Shown here: positions 43,026-52,256 of the stretch, one piece after another
Numbering within the stretch: the stretch's first letter is position 1
How the letters are laid out: each line of letters opens with the position of its first letter
Origin: Bacillus sp. FSL K6-3431
GTDB lineage: Bacteria; Bacillota; Bacilli; Bacillales; Bacillaceae_C
DNA: 64,000 nucleotides
Assembly (NCBI RefSeq): GCF_038002605.1
Contig: NZ_JBBOCT010000001.1
Coordinates: 1,426,001 to 1,490,000, forward strand
Reading direction: 5' to 3'
Made by a program: the position numbers and the translations under genes
The notes under the pieces: model-generated
Seen by the model: the letters and a program-made list of their open reading frames with translations, nothing else
Database searches by the model: none
Told to the model about the DNA's origin: nothing

Positions 43026-44601
43026 CGTCTAACACCTCCCCGTAAGGATCGCCTTCGCTACGTCGTTTTGCGCGCTCGCTTTCGATTTCTTGACGTTTCG
43101 ATTGCACGTTTTCAACGCCTAGACGTTCCATTGCGCCACGAACCGACTCAAAGCCTGCGCCAGTTTCAAACGTTAATAACTCAACGAGTTCTTTGCGATT
43201 GTCCGGTAATGGCAATATAAAGCGCATTTCATTTTCGTAATTATCCCCAATTTTATCGACCACTGAACGGTCATACGCGAAGTTAGGCGCTTTTGTTCTC
43301 GCCTGCATGTATCGGATAGTCTTTTCGTGTAATTCCGCTAAGTTATAGCCCCATGAAAGCCAATGTTCCTCAGTGTCCGTGATAATATCGTGATAAAGCA
43401 CTTGTAACGCCTCGCCGTTGAGTCCGCCGAAATTAAGCTCTTGCGGAACTACTTGCGGTAACCCGGAAATCTCGTGCATAGCCGCCTTAACGCGCATGTA
43501 CTGATCTTGGAACGCGTCTTTCCAACGGAATCCACCTTCGACTTTCTTAATGTCCGGTGATAATCCGTCCGAATGTCCGCGAGCCTCTACGACTGCACCC
43601 GGCGCGACAACCATCTTAGCTGCCGTTCCCTCCGGCGCATTTAATACGGCCGTCATCGAGAACATTTCGAATTTAAGCGAGTCGATTGCGTCCTCGTTCA
43701 TCTGATTAAGTACGTCGTTTTGTTCGCGTAAGTCGCTAATCTCGGATTCTCCGATTGATTCCGCCAAAAGCTCATTGACTGGAAATACTACGATTGGTAT
43801 AAAGTCGAGTCCCATCGGCGCTTTCTCCGTAATTGTCGCGAGTAACTTTAAGTCGGATTCGCGGTATACCGCTTCTTCAAACGTACATACGCCGTCTTCA
43901 AGTCGATATGTTTGCTTACGTATCGCATCTACTTCCGCGCCTTTTACAACCCACTTGCGCTTATTTACGAAATGTGCTCCGATTAAGTCTTCGAAATCAT
44001 CGTCGGAATAAATCGGGATAAATTCGCTGTCAGGTCGCCAAATCCATCGCATCTTGCCCGTCCGCTGATTAAATACGATCTTACATACGACTCTATCGGC
44101 TATCAAACGATCCCTTGCCGCCTGTATTAAGCGAGCGCGCATTTTGTTTTCGTCCCATAAACGGTAAAGCAAGCGTTCGTAATCTTCGGCGCGCTTGTTT
44201 TCAGCTTCCTGCGCTGCACTAGGTGTATATGCGTCAGACTGCGCCGCCTTAACGTCATCAATCTGCTTACGTGGTACGCTGATGCCGTGCGTGCCGCCCA
44301 TTTGCCATCGTGCTTTTCGGTCGACGATTGCTTTAAAGTAATTCGTAGCATAACGTGTTGGGTCGTAATCTAAGCCGTCCGGCCGAGGTAAATCCGCTGC
44401 TTTGACGAGTGCGCCCGTTTCAGGGTCTTCGTGCTGCTTGCCTTCGTAATAATCGTAGTTTTCGAGTTGTCGCTGTATGCGTGCGTACGTTTCTGCTCCG
44501 AGTGCTTGTCGGAAGGGAGCGAATAAAAGATCGTTCATTTCCTGCGGCGCTAGTAAATTATAGTCCGCCATGTTGCGTGTGAATTTCGTTAATATCGACA
44601 A
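43006..44601 (-). CDS. portal protein (SPP1 gp6 type)
   Basis: 531 residues, TTG start behind GGAGGTGAAACA. Family patterns include YATNYFKAIVDRKARWQMGG near residue 90, NELLAESIGESEISDLREQNDVLNQMNEDAID in the middle and SGLPQVVPQELNFGGLNGEALQVLY near residue 375. It forms the dodecameric DNA channel at the capsid vertex. It follows the large terminase gene directly. Confidence 0.92.
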   Translation of the reverse strand: MSILTKFTRNMADYNLLAPQEMNDLLFAPFRQALGAETYARIQRQLENYDYYEGKQHEDPETGALVKAADLPRPDGLDYDPTRYATNYFKAIVDRKARWQMGGTHGISVPRKQIDDVKAAQSDAYTPSAAQEAENKRAEDYERLLYRLWDENKMRARLIQAARDRLIADRVVCKIVFNQRTGKMRWIWRPDSEFIPIYSDDDFEDLIGAHFVNKRKWVVKGAEVDAIRKQTYRLEDGVCTFEEAVYRESDLKLLATITEKAPMGLDFIPIVVFPVNELLAESIGESEISDLREQNDVLNQMNEDAIDSLKFEMFSMTAVLNAPEGTAAKMVVAPGAVVEARGHSDGLSPDIKKVEGGFRWKDAFQDQYMRVKAAMHEISGLPQVVPQELNFGGLNGEALQVLYHDIITDTEEHWLSWGYNLAELHEKTIRYMQARTKAPNFAYDRSVVDKIGDNYENEMRFILPLPDNRKELVELLTFETGAGFESVRGAMERLGVENVQSKRQEIESERAKRRSEGDPYGEVLDDGNSDV

Positions 44602-44620
44602 TGTTTCACCTCCTTCGTAA

Positions 44621-46390
44621 TTACCATCGGTTCATGCGTCTGACCGTCTGTACGACCGCCGTGTTATCTGCAACAGCGCTAACCGCCATTTCGAGTGCAT
44701 CAGGCAAATCGTCATGCGAACCTCCCGATCCGTACTGTTCGAATTGCTCGTTTAGTAACGTGTGTATGCGATTGAATTGAATCGTTTTGTTTTCAATCGA
44801 GGGTAATAACGCCTCTATACGCAACTCTTTACGTGAGCGCTGATATATCTTTTTAACGCGCGTGCCTGCCGGATAGCCTACCTTTTCTAGCGCCTTTTTA
44901 AGCTCGTCAACGAAAAACTCCTGCGCCGCCTGTGATTCCACTGCAATAACTGTCGGCTGATATTCGAGTACTTTTTTGACGACTACTTTAAGAAATGCGT
45001 CGGGTTTTATCCGGTCGCCATAAGCTTCGAGTACATAAATAGCGCCAGTCATACGCTCTTTCGCCACAACAACAATTGCTGAAAAGTCACCGCGCTGCTT
45101 ACCCATTGCAAAATCTACGCCCATAGCTACCTCATAATTACCATTTAGAAAGTCTATTTCACCGTCGTAATACTTGAAGTTTTCAGGATTAAATAACATA
45201 TTTTCTTCGTCGATGGGATTATTCATATACTCCGTATTAAATGCGAGACTTCCGTTATCCCATTTCCACGTCATCAGCTTCCATATAGGCTGCACTTCCG
45301 GCCATAGGACTTTTACGCCTTCGAGCATTTCTGATCTATTATTCTCGTAGAAGGTTCGAGCATCTTCCGCCCTCGATGGGTTATCTCGGTCGATATAAAT
45401 AAGCCGACAAGCTTCCCATATATCGAGGTGCTTCGGCTGCCCTATAATTGCACGATATATTTTAGACTGAAAGTCTGATCGTTTATGCAGCAAATTCATT
45501 AAAAGCGATTCGCGATGAACTGTAGTTCCAACGACCACAAACGCTGTACGTTCGCCCTTCGGGTCGCCGAGAGGCATTACTGTCTGCGCGAACCACGATA
45601 GTAGCTTTGTCCGCTGTTCCGGCGTACTTGCGTTTCCTCCCGATCTAGCATCTTCGAGATCATCGCATATAATTAAATCAGGTCGAGATCCATTCCAGTT
45701 TCGCCCACGTAGCGCTTGCCCCGTTGATACTGCTTGAACCAATGTTAACTGCCTTTTACCGCTGTCAACGTCCGCGTGCCACGCTATGAACGCGACGCTG
45801 TTGTCGGTTATATTCGACTGATCTTTCGGCGAGAGTAAAGGTCCGAAATCCTCTCGTAATTTATGATTGAATTTTAACTGATTTCGTATCCACTCCATAT
45901 TGGCTGTAGCGACGTCTGGCGTTTCGGATATAATAATTATATACTTACGCAATCTGTATACGACTTGATGAATCGGAAAGTCCTTAGTGAACCATGTCGA
46001 CTTTGCGTGCGAACGTGGCGCGGCTACCGCTATCTTGGCGTTAGTATTAACCGCAGAAACATCATCGATAATATCCGTCATTTCTATATGAAAGTCCGGC
46101 GCGCTCCTTTTGTCGATTACGTCGAATCCTTCCCAATTTCCACCATTTCCGGGGTTTCTTGCTTCCGTAAAGTATTCGAGGGCGAACTCGTAAGCGTCAT
46201 TTTCGCAACGGTCAATTCGCTCTAAACGCTGTAATTCCGTTGCCTTTTCGAAATAGTCGGTCAAAATATCCGCCGGCATATCGTCAGTTGACGGGTATTG
46301 GGCGTCTAGCATGTCGATGTACTGGCGATACGTTGCGATGATTTCCTTGCGTTCCTTACCGGCGACCCATGCTCCGTTTAACCACGCGAT
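44621..46390 (-). CDS. terL: terminase large subunit, apparent ATC start
   Basis: About 589 residues. The first ATG (46312) has no ribosome binding site, while the frame continues upstream to an ATC at 46390, eight bases after AGGAGG; no ATG, GTG or TTG lies between. The added 26 residues (AWLNGAWVAGKERKEIIATY) look coding. The ATPase has a Walker-A-like APRSHAKST near 124 and Walker B DLIICDD near 243; the RNase H-like nuclease has MGVDFAMGKQRGDFSAI and GGSHDDLPDAL. It packages DNA into the procapsid. Confidence 0.9.
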   Translation of the reverse strand: MAWLNGAWVAGKERKEIIATYRQYIDMLDAQYPSTDDMPADILTDYFEKATELQRLERIDRCENDAYEFALEYFTEARNPGNGGNWEGFDVIDKRSAPDFHIEMTDIIDDVSAVNTNAKIAVAAPRSHAKSTWFTKDFPIHQVVYRLRKYIIIISETPDVATANMEWIRNQLKFNHKLREDFGPLLSPKDQSNITDNSVAFIAWHADVDSGKRQLTLVQAVSTGQALRGRNWNGSRPDLIICDDLEDARSGGNASTPEQRTKLLSWFAQTVMPLGDPKGERTAFVVVGTTVHRESLLMNLLHKRSDFQSKIYRAIIGQPKHLDIWEACRLIYIDRDNPSRAEDARTFYENNRSEMLEGVKVLWPEVQPIWKLMTWKWDNGSLAFNTEYMNNPIDEENMLFNPENFKYYDGEIDFLNGNYEVAMGVDFAMGKQRGDFSAIVVVAKERMTGAIYVLEAYGDRIKPDAFLKVVVKKVLEYQPTVIAVESQAAQEFFVDELKKALEKVGYPAGTRVKKIYQRSRKELRIEALLPSIENKTIQFNRIHTLLNEQFEQYGSGGSHDDLPDALEMAVSAVADNTAVVQTVRRMNRW

Positions 46391-47070
46391 AGTAACGACC
46401 TCCTTTCCTTGCGTTTTAAGCCGTCATAGCTCCGTTTGATACTTACGTATAGGATTGCGCTTAGGACATCTGTAGTGACGTTGCAGGTGCGTGTGTGATA
46501 CGTTAGGCGACGTTAGCAAAGCGTTTTAAAAATATCGCGGAATTTTCGGGAGGCAAAACGTTATTTTGTGATGCGCGAATTAAGTTAGCCAGAAATTGTC
46601 CGACAATTCCGACATACCCCCGCCCCTACCTCGATATTCGCCCGTACATCTAACGTATTCATAACAATACACTCCGTTGTATATTCGCTTGCATATCGTC
46701 TAATACGTTATACAAATCTAGTTAACATAATACTAATTTCAGGAAGCTGGCGTATATTCCAACGTTGTAACGACGCGCTTTATCGACTGTCCGTTTTTAT
46801 GCGTTATGCAACGTTTTATACATCGTTGGTATGTCGCTGTTTGTGCCGTCTTACATTACGATATTTCCCGTCGATAATGTATATTCGTTAACTTGCGGAG
46901 TGTATACGGTAGTGCATAACGTGTAGCCTGCGTGTTGTATACAATTCCGTCTACATTACGTTAGCCAAAGCGTTTGAGGTACCCTCGCGGAATTGGACTT
47001 TTCCTGAGTAAATCGCCATCCCTCGTAAGCTATCGAAAGCTCCTCCGTCATGTTCCTTCATATATAGGCG
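46391..47070. other. 680-base non-coding region between terminase genes; cos or pac candidate
   Basis: No gene or tRNA is seen. GTATATTC occurs three times in the same direction (46679, 46752, 46879). A palindrome AATTGTC-C-GACAATT lies at 46594-46608, followed by a C-rich run near 46614-46630. Terminase subunits normally bind their packaging site beside their own genes. Confidence 0.45.
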
Positions 47071-47454
47071 TTAATTACCGCGGTTTCTAAAAGCCTCGAT
47101 TTCCGCCTTCATCGAATTAAGGTCGGTGTCACCATTACCTTTCGTTTCTACTTCGAGCTTATCCGTCAATAAGGAATGCGCCTGTAGCAGCGTTCTTAGC
47201 ATCGCAGCATTACCGTCATTTATGATATGATCCGGCACTGACGCCATTACTTCCGGCAATCTGTCGATAGTATTCCGGACTATCTGACGTTTTAACTCGT
47301 CATTGAATACGTCTTCCTTACGCCATGCGCGTAATGTTACCGAGCTTACTCCGACTTTCTCTGCGACTTCCTCATACGTTAAACCTCCGCGCTTAGGTAG
47401 CGCTAAGTATTCGATAGCTGCGACTTGTAATTCGCTTAATCTGCGTTTTGACAT
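47071..47454 (-). CDS. terS: terminase small subunit (phBC6A51 type)
   Basis: 127 residues from the ATG at 47454, six bases after GGAGGTG; an earlier in-frame GTG overlaps that site. An N-terminal helix-turn-helix (about 22-50, LTYEEVAEKVGVSSVTLRAWRKEDVF) is followed by helices typical of small terminases. It recognises the packaging site. The large gap to terL is unusual and probably holds that site. Confidence 0.82.
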   Translation of the reverse strand: MSKRRLSELQVAAIEYLALPKRGGLTYEEVAEKVGVSSVTLRAWRKEDVFNDELKRQIVRNTIDRLPEVMASVPDHIINDGNAAMLRTLLQAHSLLTDKLEVETKGNGDTDLNSMKAEIEAFRNRGN

Positions 47455-47469
47455 TCGTTTCACCTCCGT

Positions 47470-47691
47470 TTACATTCTCCTTCTATCCACGTACAACTTC
47501 GCGGTTTCCTCTATCTTCGTTATATAAACAAATATACATGCGTTCGTCTTCTCGATTTCTCTAGCGTATAATATCGCAGAATCTTCGTCAGGGAACGTTT
47601 TGAATCGTCCTCCGTCGAACATCACGTCAACAATTACGGCCCAACTTCCGCTAAGTAGGTCGTTATCTTCGTTCAAACTTCCGATACTCAT
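47470..47691 (-). CDS. small phage protein of unknown function
   Basis: 73 residues from the ATG at 47691 behind GGAGGTGTTGCGC. It has alternating strand-helix-strand sequence (WAVIVDVMFDGGRFKTF, EDSAILYAREIEK, ACIFVYITKIEE), like small phage proteins that present a single alpha/beta domain. No family is recognised. Confidence 0.65.
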   Translation of the reverse strand: MSIGSLNEDNDLLSGSWAVIVDVMFDGGRFKTFPDEDSAILYAREIEKTNACIFVYITKIEETAKLYVDRRRM

Positions 47692-47746
47692 GCGCAACAC
47701 CTCCGTTAATTATTACGCTCTAGTTCACGCTGAACCAGACGTCATA

Positions 47747-47932
47747 TTATCTCGAATAAACTATCCGCAAAGTCTCGACTACTTCGTTTCCATAATCGCT
47801 ACATTTCGAACATGTTGCGGCGACTGTCGAGTTGTCTATCGCTTCTATAACAACGCTACTGTCTTCGCTCAACTGAACGTATCTTTCGCCTATAGTCCGT
47901 AGTTGTCTACGTAACTCTGTTTCGGATTTCAT
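47747..47932 (-). CDS. small cysteine-containing phage protein
   Basis: 61 residues, ATG behind GGAGGCGAAACG. A helical start leads to CSKCSDYG (CxxC). No family is recognised; it forms a small group with the preceding gene upstream of terS. Confidence 0.6.
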   Translation of the reverse strand: MKSETELRRQLRTIGERYVQLSEDSSVVIEAIDNSTVAATCSKCSDYGNEVVETLRIVYSR

Positions 47933-48257
47933 CGTTTCGCCTCCGTTATATAAAGATCAAAACCTACCAAGCCGAGGAAGACCGCCTCGTTTGGGACATC
48001 ATTACCTTTATCGATAATCTTTTAAGTAATACATTTCCCGCCGAAAGAACCCGGTCTTGGTTGTTGAGGCGGTATCTCTTAATCCCTTTAAGTATTTAGC
48101 GATGGTTTCGTTATTAGCGTTAGCTCTAAGAAGAAGACGACACTTCCACGCTAAAACGCCTCAACGCCTACTCTCCGTAGGTCTCAACGCCATTTTCACG
48201 TGTTCTGTTTTCGTCACACTGAAACCCCGTTTTGTTCTGTTTTCGTCACACTGGGAT
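47933..48257. other. non-coding stretch with direct repeats
   Basis: No gene is seen. It holds a 21-bp direct repeat at its right end and long inverted GACCGCCTC/GAGGCGGT segments near 47980 and 48070. Confidence 0.5.
48201..48253. repeat. two exact 21-bp direct repeats
   Basis: TGTTCTGTTTTCGTCACACT plus G occurs at 48201-48221 and 48233-48253 (32-bp period). The spacing of about three helical turns suggests protein binding, for example iterons or operators, next to a winged-helix gene. Confidence 0.8.
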
Positions 48258-49100
48258 TTATCGACGTGCCTTTTTCGCATGATCCTCGAACATTTTCCGC
48301 ACTGCCCACGTCCATTTCGTCTCTGTTCCTTCGGCTTGACGGAACATTAAATCCGGATGCACTAAGTAACGCGCTTCATTTCGTGTGCCTGTCGTTAGTA
48401 TTGCGCCAGCATTCTGTAGCTTGCCGATTAAACGCGACACAGTTTCCGGGGCATGTCCGACCTCTTGCGCCAGTCCTTCGCGTCCCATATACTCGATGTT
48501 ACTAACGTCAGCATTCGCGTTTGCACAAAGGTAGTATTCCGCGTAATGAAAGAACGGTATGATTTTGTACAGTAATCCGATTTCGTTTAACTTTAACCCT
48601 GCGACTATCTCGCGTGCTCTCACCGTATACATCTTCGTAAACACTGCGTTTGCAGCCGTAGTGCCCATTACGTGATACTTAGCGTTAATCCGGAAGCACT
48701 TAGCGACAGGGTCATACAGTAGGACGTCAATCGCCATTAGCCGGTCTATGATGCCGTTCGTGTTCGATTTACTGCGCCCAAATAGGCGTGCTATGTCCGC
48801 CTTGTTAAGCGCCTTGTCGCCGTAAGTTATTCGCCCGTTATCGTTCACCTTTAACGTCAGCAACAACTTAATTAGCGCGCCTGCTTCCGTTAGCGAAAGA
48901 TCGCGTATAATCTCCGCCACTTTATCGTTATAGCTGACGAAGTAATTGCGCCCATGGTGGAATCGTTTGCGAGCCGGGAGTGTAGCGAACATCTTAGCGC
49001 GTTCTATTTCTTCCGGCGTTCGTATGACCGCATTAGCAGCGTCTGGCACGAATACGCCGACTTCGCCATCTTCGGAAATTACTCTATCGTAGTTGTTCAT
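48258..49100 (-). CDS. winged-helix protein, possible replication initiator or regulator
   Basis: 280 residues from the ATG at 49100 behind GGAGGGAAAACG; the longer frame upstream lacks a site. Two helix-turn-helix regions are visible: about 80-140 (LSLTEAGALIKLLLTLKVND, KADIARLFGRSKSNTNGIIDRLM) and about 215-250 (GREGLAQEVGHAPETVSRLIGKLQNAG). The first resembles RepL/plasmid initiator or MarR-like domains, the second Crp-like domains. Direct repeats lie just past its end. Initiator of replication or regulator of the late genes are both possible. Confidence 0.65.
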   Translation of the reverse strand: MNNYDRVISEDGEVGVFVPDAANAVIRTPEEIERAKMFATLPARKRFHHGRNYFVSYNDKVAEIIRDLSLTEAGALIKLLLTLKVNDNGRITYGDKALNKADIARLFGRSKSNTNGIIDRLMAIDVLLYDPVAKCFRINAKYHVMGTTAANAVFTKMYTVRAREIVAGLKLNEIGLLYKIIPFFHYAEYYLCANANADVSNIEYMGREGLAQEVGHAPETVSRLIGKLQNAGAILTTGTRNEARYLVHPDLMFRQAEGTETKWTWAVRKMFEDHAKKARR

Positions 49101-49200
49101 CGTTTTCCCTCCGTATAAATTAATACGAAAGGGTGGGCGGAGCTTATGCCGCCTCATTCGTTACCCTTCGCCAAACAAAAAGAACGCCCGCAAGGACGTC

Positions 49201-49515
49201 CTAGTTCGTTACTTTATCGAGGTGTAAGCGCGCTAAGTCCCCGTGTGGCCCGATTCGATGTTCCGTTACGCCTTCCCTCGACGCTAACTCACGTCTAAGC
49301 TCCGAAGTAGAAATGCCTGTTAAATCGCTTTTACCGTGCTTAGCGAACCATTCCGCACGGCATTTCCTCGAGCAGAAATCGTAGACACGCATATCATCAC
49401 TACGGTATTGTTTGAAATCTTCCGGAATATCTATCGACATAGTGTGGCCGATGAAATTCGGATCAATTTGCGGATTCACGTTATTGCGGCAGATATCGCA
49501 TAAGGATACTCTCAC
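49201..49515 (-). CDS. putative zinc-binding small protein
   Basis: 104 residues from a GTG at 49515 that overlaps the previous stop codon by 4 bases. A treble-clef-like arrangement is visible: CDIC near residue 5 and CSRKC near residue 48. Function is unknown; translational coupling ties it to the gene before it. Confidence 0.65.
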   Translation of the reverse strand: MRVSLCDICRNNVNPQIDPNFIGHTMSIDIPEDFKQYRSDDMRVYDFCSRKCRAEWFAKHGKSDLTGISTSELRRELASREGVTEHRIGPHGDLARLHLDKVTN

Positions 49516-50081
49516 TCGCAATCACCACCCAATCCGTAACTCCGCGTGATGTCATCCGTAATGGATTTCGTAGCAACCTTGTCGCCTAACGAAATCATCG
49601 CGTTTGCTGCGTCAGTTATAGTAGGCTTCGGTATTACGTTGACCTTCTTACCGTCCATTTCTACGTCAACCGGAAATGATTTCGCATGTATTGCGTCACG
49701 TAAGCGCAGTAACGTCGCATCAGACAGCGTAATCTCTCCGTCACCTTGCGTCTCGCTTTGCGCTGCCTCTAACTCCCGCAGTACCTTCGTAGCCTCACGC
49801 GCTTCACGCTGCAAGGACTTTAGTCCGACTAGTGCTTCCGATACGTCTACGTTGACCTTTACCGTTAATTCTCCGGACGAGTTACCGTCCCTTATCCGAA
49901 CTTCGTTTCCGCCTACTCCCGTATACGCATCGAGTAACTTTTTCGCATCTCTTTGCACCGTCCAATGAAACGGGGAATCAGTGTCGATTTCGGGTTTATT
50001 ATCGAATTCAACTACGATCTCTTCGTCAAGTCCTTCCGTTACATATACCGTCTTTCCTTCGCGCGACTGTTTGTCCGCCAT
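49512..50081 (-). CDS. hypothetical phage protein
   Basis: 189 residues from the ATG at 50081 behind GGAGACGATATC; an upstream extension lacks a site. It is mostly acidic and helical in the middle (EALVGLKSLQREAREATKVLRELEAAQ), with repeated VDVEMDGKKV-like strands that resemble parts of the tape-measure C-terminus (LRVEMDGREVGHIVAPTVSEAI). No function can be given. Confidence 0.65.
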   Translation of the reverse strand: MADKQSREGKTVYVTEGLDEEIVVEFDNKPEIDTDSPFHWTVQRDAKKLLDAYTGVGGNEVRIRDGNSSGELTVKVNVDVSEALVGLKSLQREAREATKVLRELEAAQSETQGDGEITLSDATLLRLRDAIHAKSFPVDVEMDGKKVNVIPKPTITDAANAMISLGDKVATKSITDDITRSYGLGGDCE

Positions 50082-50287
50082 GATATCGTCTCCATTTCGT
50101 TTATAATATCCGCCGTCCTCGTGAGTCAGCGGAGTTATTGCGATAATGGCTTTCGCCAATCTTACGTATCTGGCGGATTTCTCCGCTAATTAAGGTAATT
50201 CCGCAGGCGTGTCGGCACTCACGCATCTCCAACTAGGGTGACGGCTGCCTGTTCCGTCCTCTGCGGCTGAATTCCGTTTAGGACTTT

Positions 50288-50902
50288 CTACTGTTCCTGA
50301 TACAATTTCTGCGACTCTATCGGAAGATCACGCACATTATACGTAATTACCGGTTGAATCTTCGTAAATTCGTTATATTTGCGACGCCTTTCTTTATTTC
50401 TACTCCGCGTATTTTCATCAATCGTTAGATTATCGGTCAATGTGCGCATTTTACGTAATGGTACGCGATGATCCTTGCCGTCAATGCCGACGAAATCCGC
50501 CGTAGTAAAGTTGAGTTCACCGCTGCCGCCTTCGTTCTTACGCTGATGTACGCCGTCTCTCCGACGCGCTAACTGTAAGTCGCTAAGAAACGGATATTCC
50601 GATTGACGCGATTTCCATGCGGTCGTGTCCGTTAAGTCTTCGTGTAGTACTAAATTCGCTAATTGTTCGAGTAAGTTTGCGTCGGGCGGATTAAACGGTA
50701 GCTCACGCGGCTGACGGTTCTTTTCTTCCGCGACCAAACGTTCCTTTTCGCGTGCAAGAACGTTAAGTCTGGCGTGTTCCACCGCATAACGTGACGATGC
50801 TTTTTCGACTTCAATAATGCGCTGTTCCAACGGTAATTCGCCTGCTTTCGTGCGTGTGCGTATGTCTTTTATCGCTGCTTTTAGTTCTTCGATGTACGTC
50901 AT
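50288..50902 (-). CDS. hypothetical phage protein, helical and charged
   Basis: 204 residues from the ATG at 50902, which overlaps the stop codon of the sigma-like gene by one base, behind GAAGGGGGAACG. A coiled N-terminal half (KAAIKDIRTRTKAGELPLEQ) and a basic C-terminal half (RSRNKERRRKYNEF) suggest nucleic-acid contact. No family is recognised. Confidence 0.65.
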   Translation of the reverse strand: MTYIEELKAAIKDIRTRTKAGELPLEQRIIEVEKASSRYAVEHARLNVLAREKERLVAEEKNRQPRELPFNPPDANLLEQLANLVLHEDLTDTTAWKSRQSEYPFLSDLQLARRRDGVHQRKNEGGSGELNFTTADFVGIDGKDHRVPLRKMRTLTDNLTIDENTRSRNKERRRKYNEFTKIQPVITYNVRDLPIESQKLYQEQ

Positions 50903-51228
50903 TAATACGTTCCCCCTTCGTCTGTTAGCGCCCATTTATCGTAAACCCGCTGTATCTTCGCAATTCCTAACGCCAATAACTCGCTCACCGTATTCTGTCC
51001 GACGCCTAATCGTTCCCCTGCGTCAGCCTGCGTTAAGTCATCACCGTACACCAACGCTATCGCTTGCGCCTGCCTGTCCGTTAAGCCTGCGCGTGTAATC
51101 GCCTCCGCGAGGTCTACTAGCGTCACAACCGCGTCGTAATCGCCTTTAAACTGGCGCTCGTGTATGGCGTGGTATTGCGCTAATAGGCTGCGGACATTTG
51201 GCGCTTTGTTTACGTTTTTATGCGTCAA
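50902..51228 (-). CDS. sigma-factor region 4-like regulator
   Basis: 108 residues; the start is a TTG with only a weak site, so it is uncertain. The C-terminal half is a sigma region 4 / LuxR-like helix-turn-helix (GLTDRQAQAIALVYGDDLTQADAGERLGVGQNTVSELLALGIAKI). No region 2 is present, so it is not a complete sigma factor. It resembles small phage activators of late genes. It is coupled to the next gene. Confidence 0.7.
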   Translation of the reverse strand: MTHKNVNKAPNVRSLLAQYHAIHERQFKGDYDAVVTLVDLAEAITRAGLTDRQAQAIALVYGDDLTQADAGERLGVGQNTVSELLALGIAKIQRVYDKWALTDEGGTY

Positions 51229-51263
51229 TTAATCGCCCACTTTCGTTTGTTTGTATATTTCGC

Positions 51264-51292
51264 TTGTCTTACGTCAATACTTCGGATATAAT
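51264..51292 (+). promoter_or_regulatory. sigma-A promoter of the plus-strand gene at 51325
   Basis: A -35 TTGTCT (51264-51269), a 17-bp spacer and a perfect -10 TATAAT (51287-51292) lie just before the only plus-strand gene of this part of the prophage. Confidence 0.75.
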
Positions 51293-51324
51293 CGTTGTAT
51301 ATAATGAAATACGGAGGTTTTCGC

Positions 51325-51714
51325 ATGATTAACGCCCAATTCGAATGGATTTCTAACGTTGACGCTAACGCACCGTTCCTCACCGTCGACAGTCAACGTA
51401 GGATTTACTTTAATTCCGGCACACGTGCGCTACTCGGCGTCGAAGCACACCAACGTTGGCTAATCGGCTTTGATCCGGCTAACAAACGCCTAATACTCGC
51501 CAAGCCTGACATCGTAAAAGCCGTCAATGTTGCGCCGTTTAGCGTGGACAAGCGTTTTTATATGTCGGCGCGGAAGTTCGTTGACAAACTCGGCTTGGAA
51601 TCGTCGGACTTACCCATGAATTTCCGCTTTGTCGAGCATGTGACGGTAGCTAACGGCGCCTATCCGAGTGGATCGTATGTGTTTCAAGCGGATGGCGGCG
51701 GTTCGGACGGTTAG
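51325..51714 (+). CDS. plus-strand small protein, possibly expressed in the lysogen
   Basis: 129 residues from the ATG at 51325 behind GGAGGTTTTCGC. The sequence is beta-rich at first (FLTVDSQRRIYFNSGTRALLGV, RWLIGFDPANKRLIL), resembling AbrB- or SWI-like DNA-binding folds, and has a Gly-rich end. No family is certain. Its own sigma-A promoter and opposite direction suggest expression apart from the lytic operon. Confidence 0.7.
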   Translation: MINAQFEWISNVDANAPFLTVDSQRRIYFNSGTRALLGVEAHQRWLIGFDPANKRLILAKPDIVKAVNVAPFSVDKRFYMSARKFVDKLGLESSDLPMNFRFVEHVTVANGAYPSGSYVFQADGGGSDG

Positions 51715-52256
51715 TCGATTAATTTCGCTACAATAGCGTCGATTTGCGCATGTAAGTCGTCCAGCGTGCCGTCATTCACTACACCGTAATCAACGACAAA
51801 CGAGTCGACATAGCTTTCCGTCTTATGCGCCAAGTCCGCCATCTCGAAGGCATCGCCGGCTCTTTCGGCGCGCTTCACGCGGTCGGCTAACGGCGCTGAC
51901 ACGCGGATTAACGTAAAGCCATTCGCCTTACACCACGCATAGTCGTCCGGATGCCGGACGTCGGAAATAACGATGCCACGCGTACTTTTACTGTCGAGCG
52001 CTACTTCGACTTGGCTTGCGATGTGCCTCGACCATACGTCCGGGTCAAACTCGCGCATAACGTCCATGAATTGGTACAACGCGCGTGGCTTCGGCTCTTT
52101 CGGTATGTGCGGAAATATATCGTGTGCGCATCGTTTGAGCGCTGATCCGAAAGCTAACGGAAATTCGAAGCCGTGTGCGAAGTAGAGGTGTTCGCTAATA
52201 ACGTCTTTACCCGCCCTAATTTGACCGCACAATGCGACTTTAATTACGTCAGTCAT
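51711..52256 (-). CDS. deoxynucleoside monophosphate kinase
   Basis: 181 residues from the ATG at 52256 behind AGGCGGTGTTGCGA, overlapping the next gene by 8 bases. P-loop GQIRAGKD (11-18), an aromatic/acid substrate region with KPRALYQFMDVMREFDPDVWSR and a DVRHPDD segment match phage dNMP kinases. It would phosphorylate dNMPs (including dTMP from ThyA) to dNDPs. Confidence 0.85.
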   Translation of the reverse strand: MTDVIKVALCGQIRAGKDVISEHLYFAHGFEFPLAFGSALKRCAHDIFPHIPKEPKPRALYQFMDVMREFDPDVWSRHIASQVEVALDSKSTRGIVISDVRHPDDYAWCKANGFTLIRVSAPLADRVKRAERAGDAFEMADLAHKTESYVDSFVVDYGVVNDGTLDDLHAQIDAIVAKLID

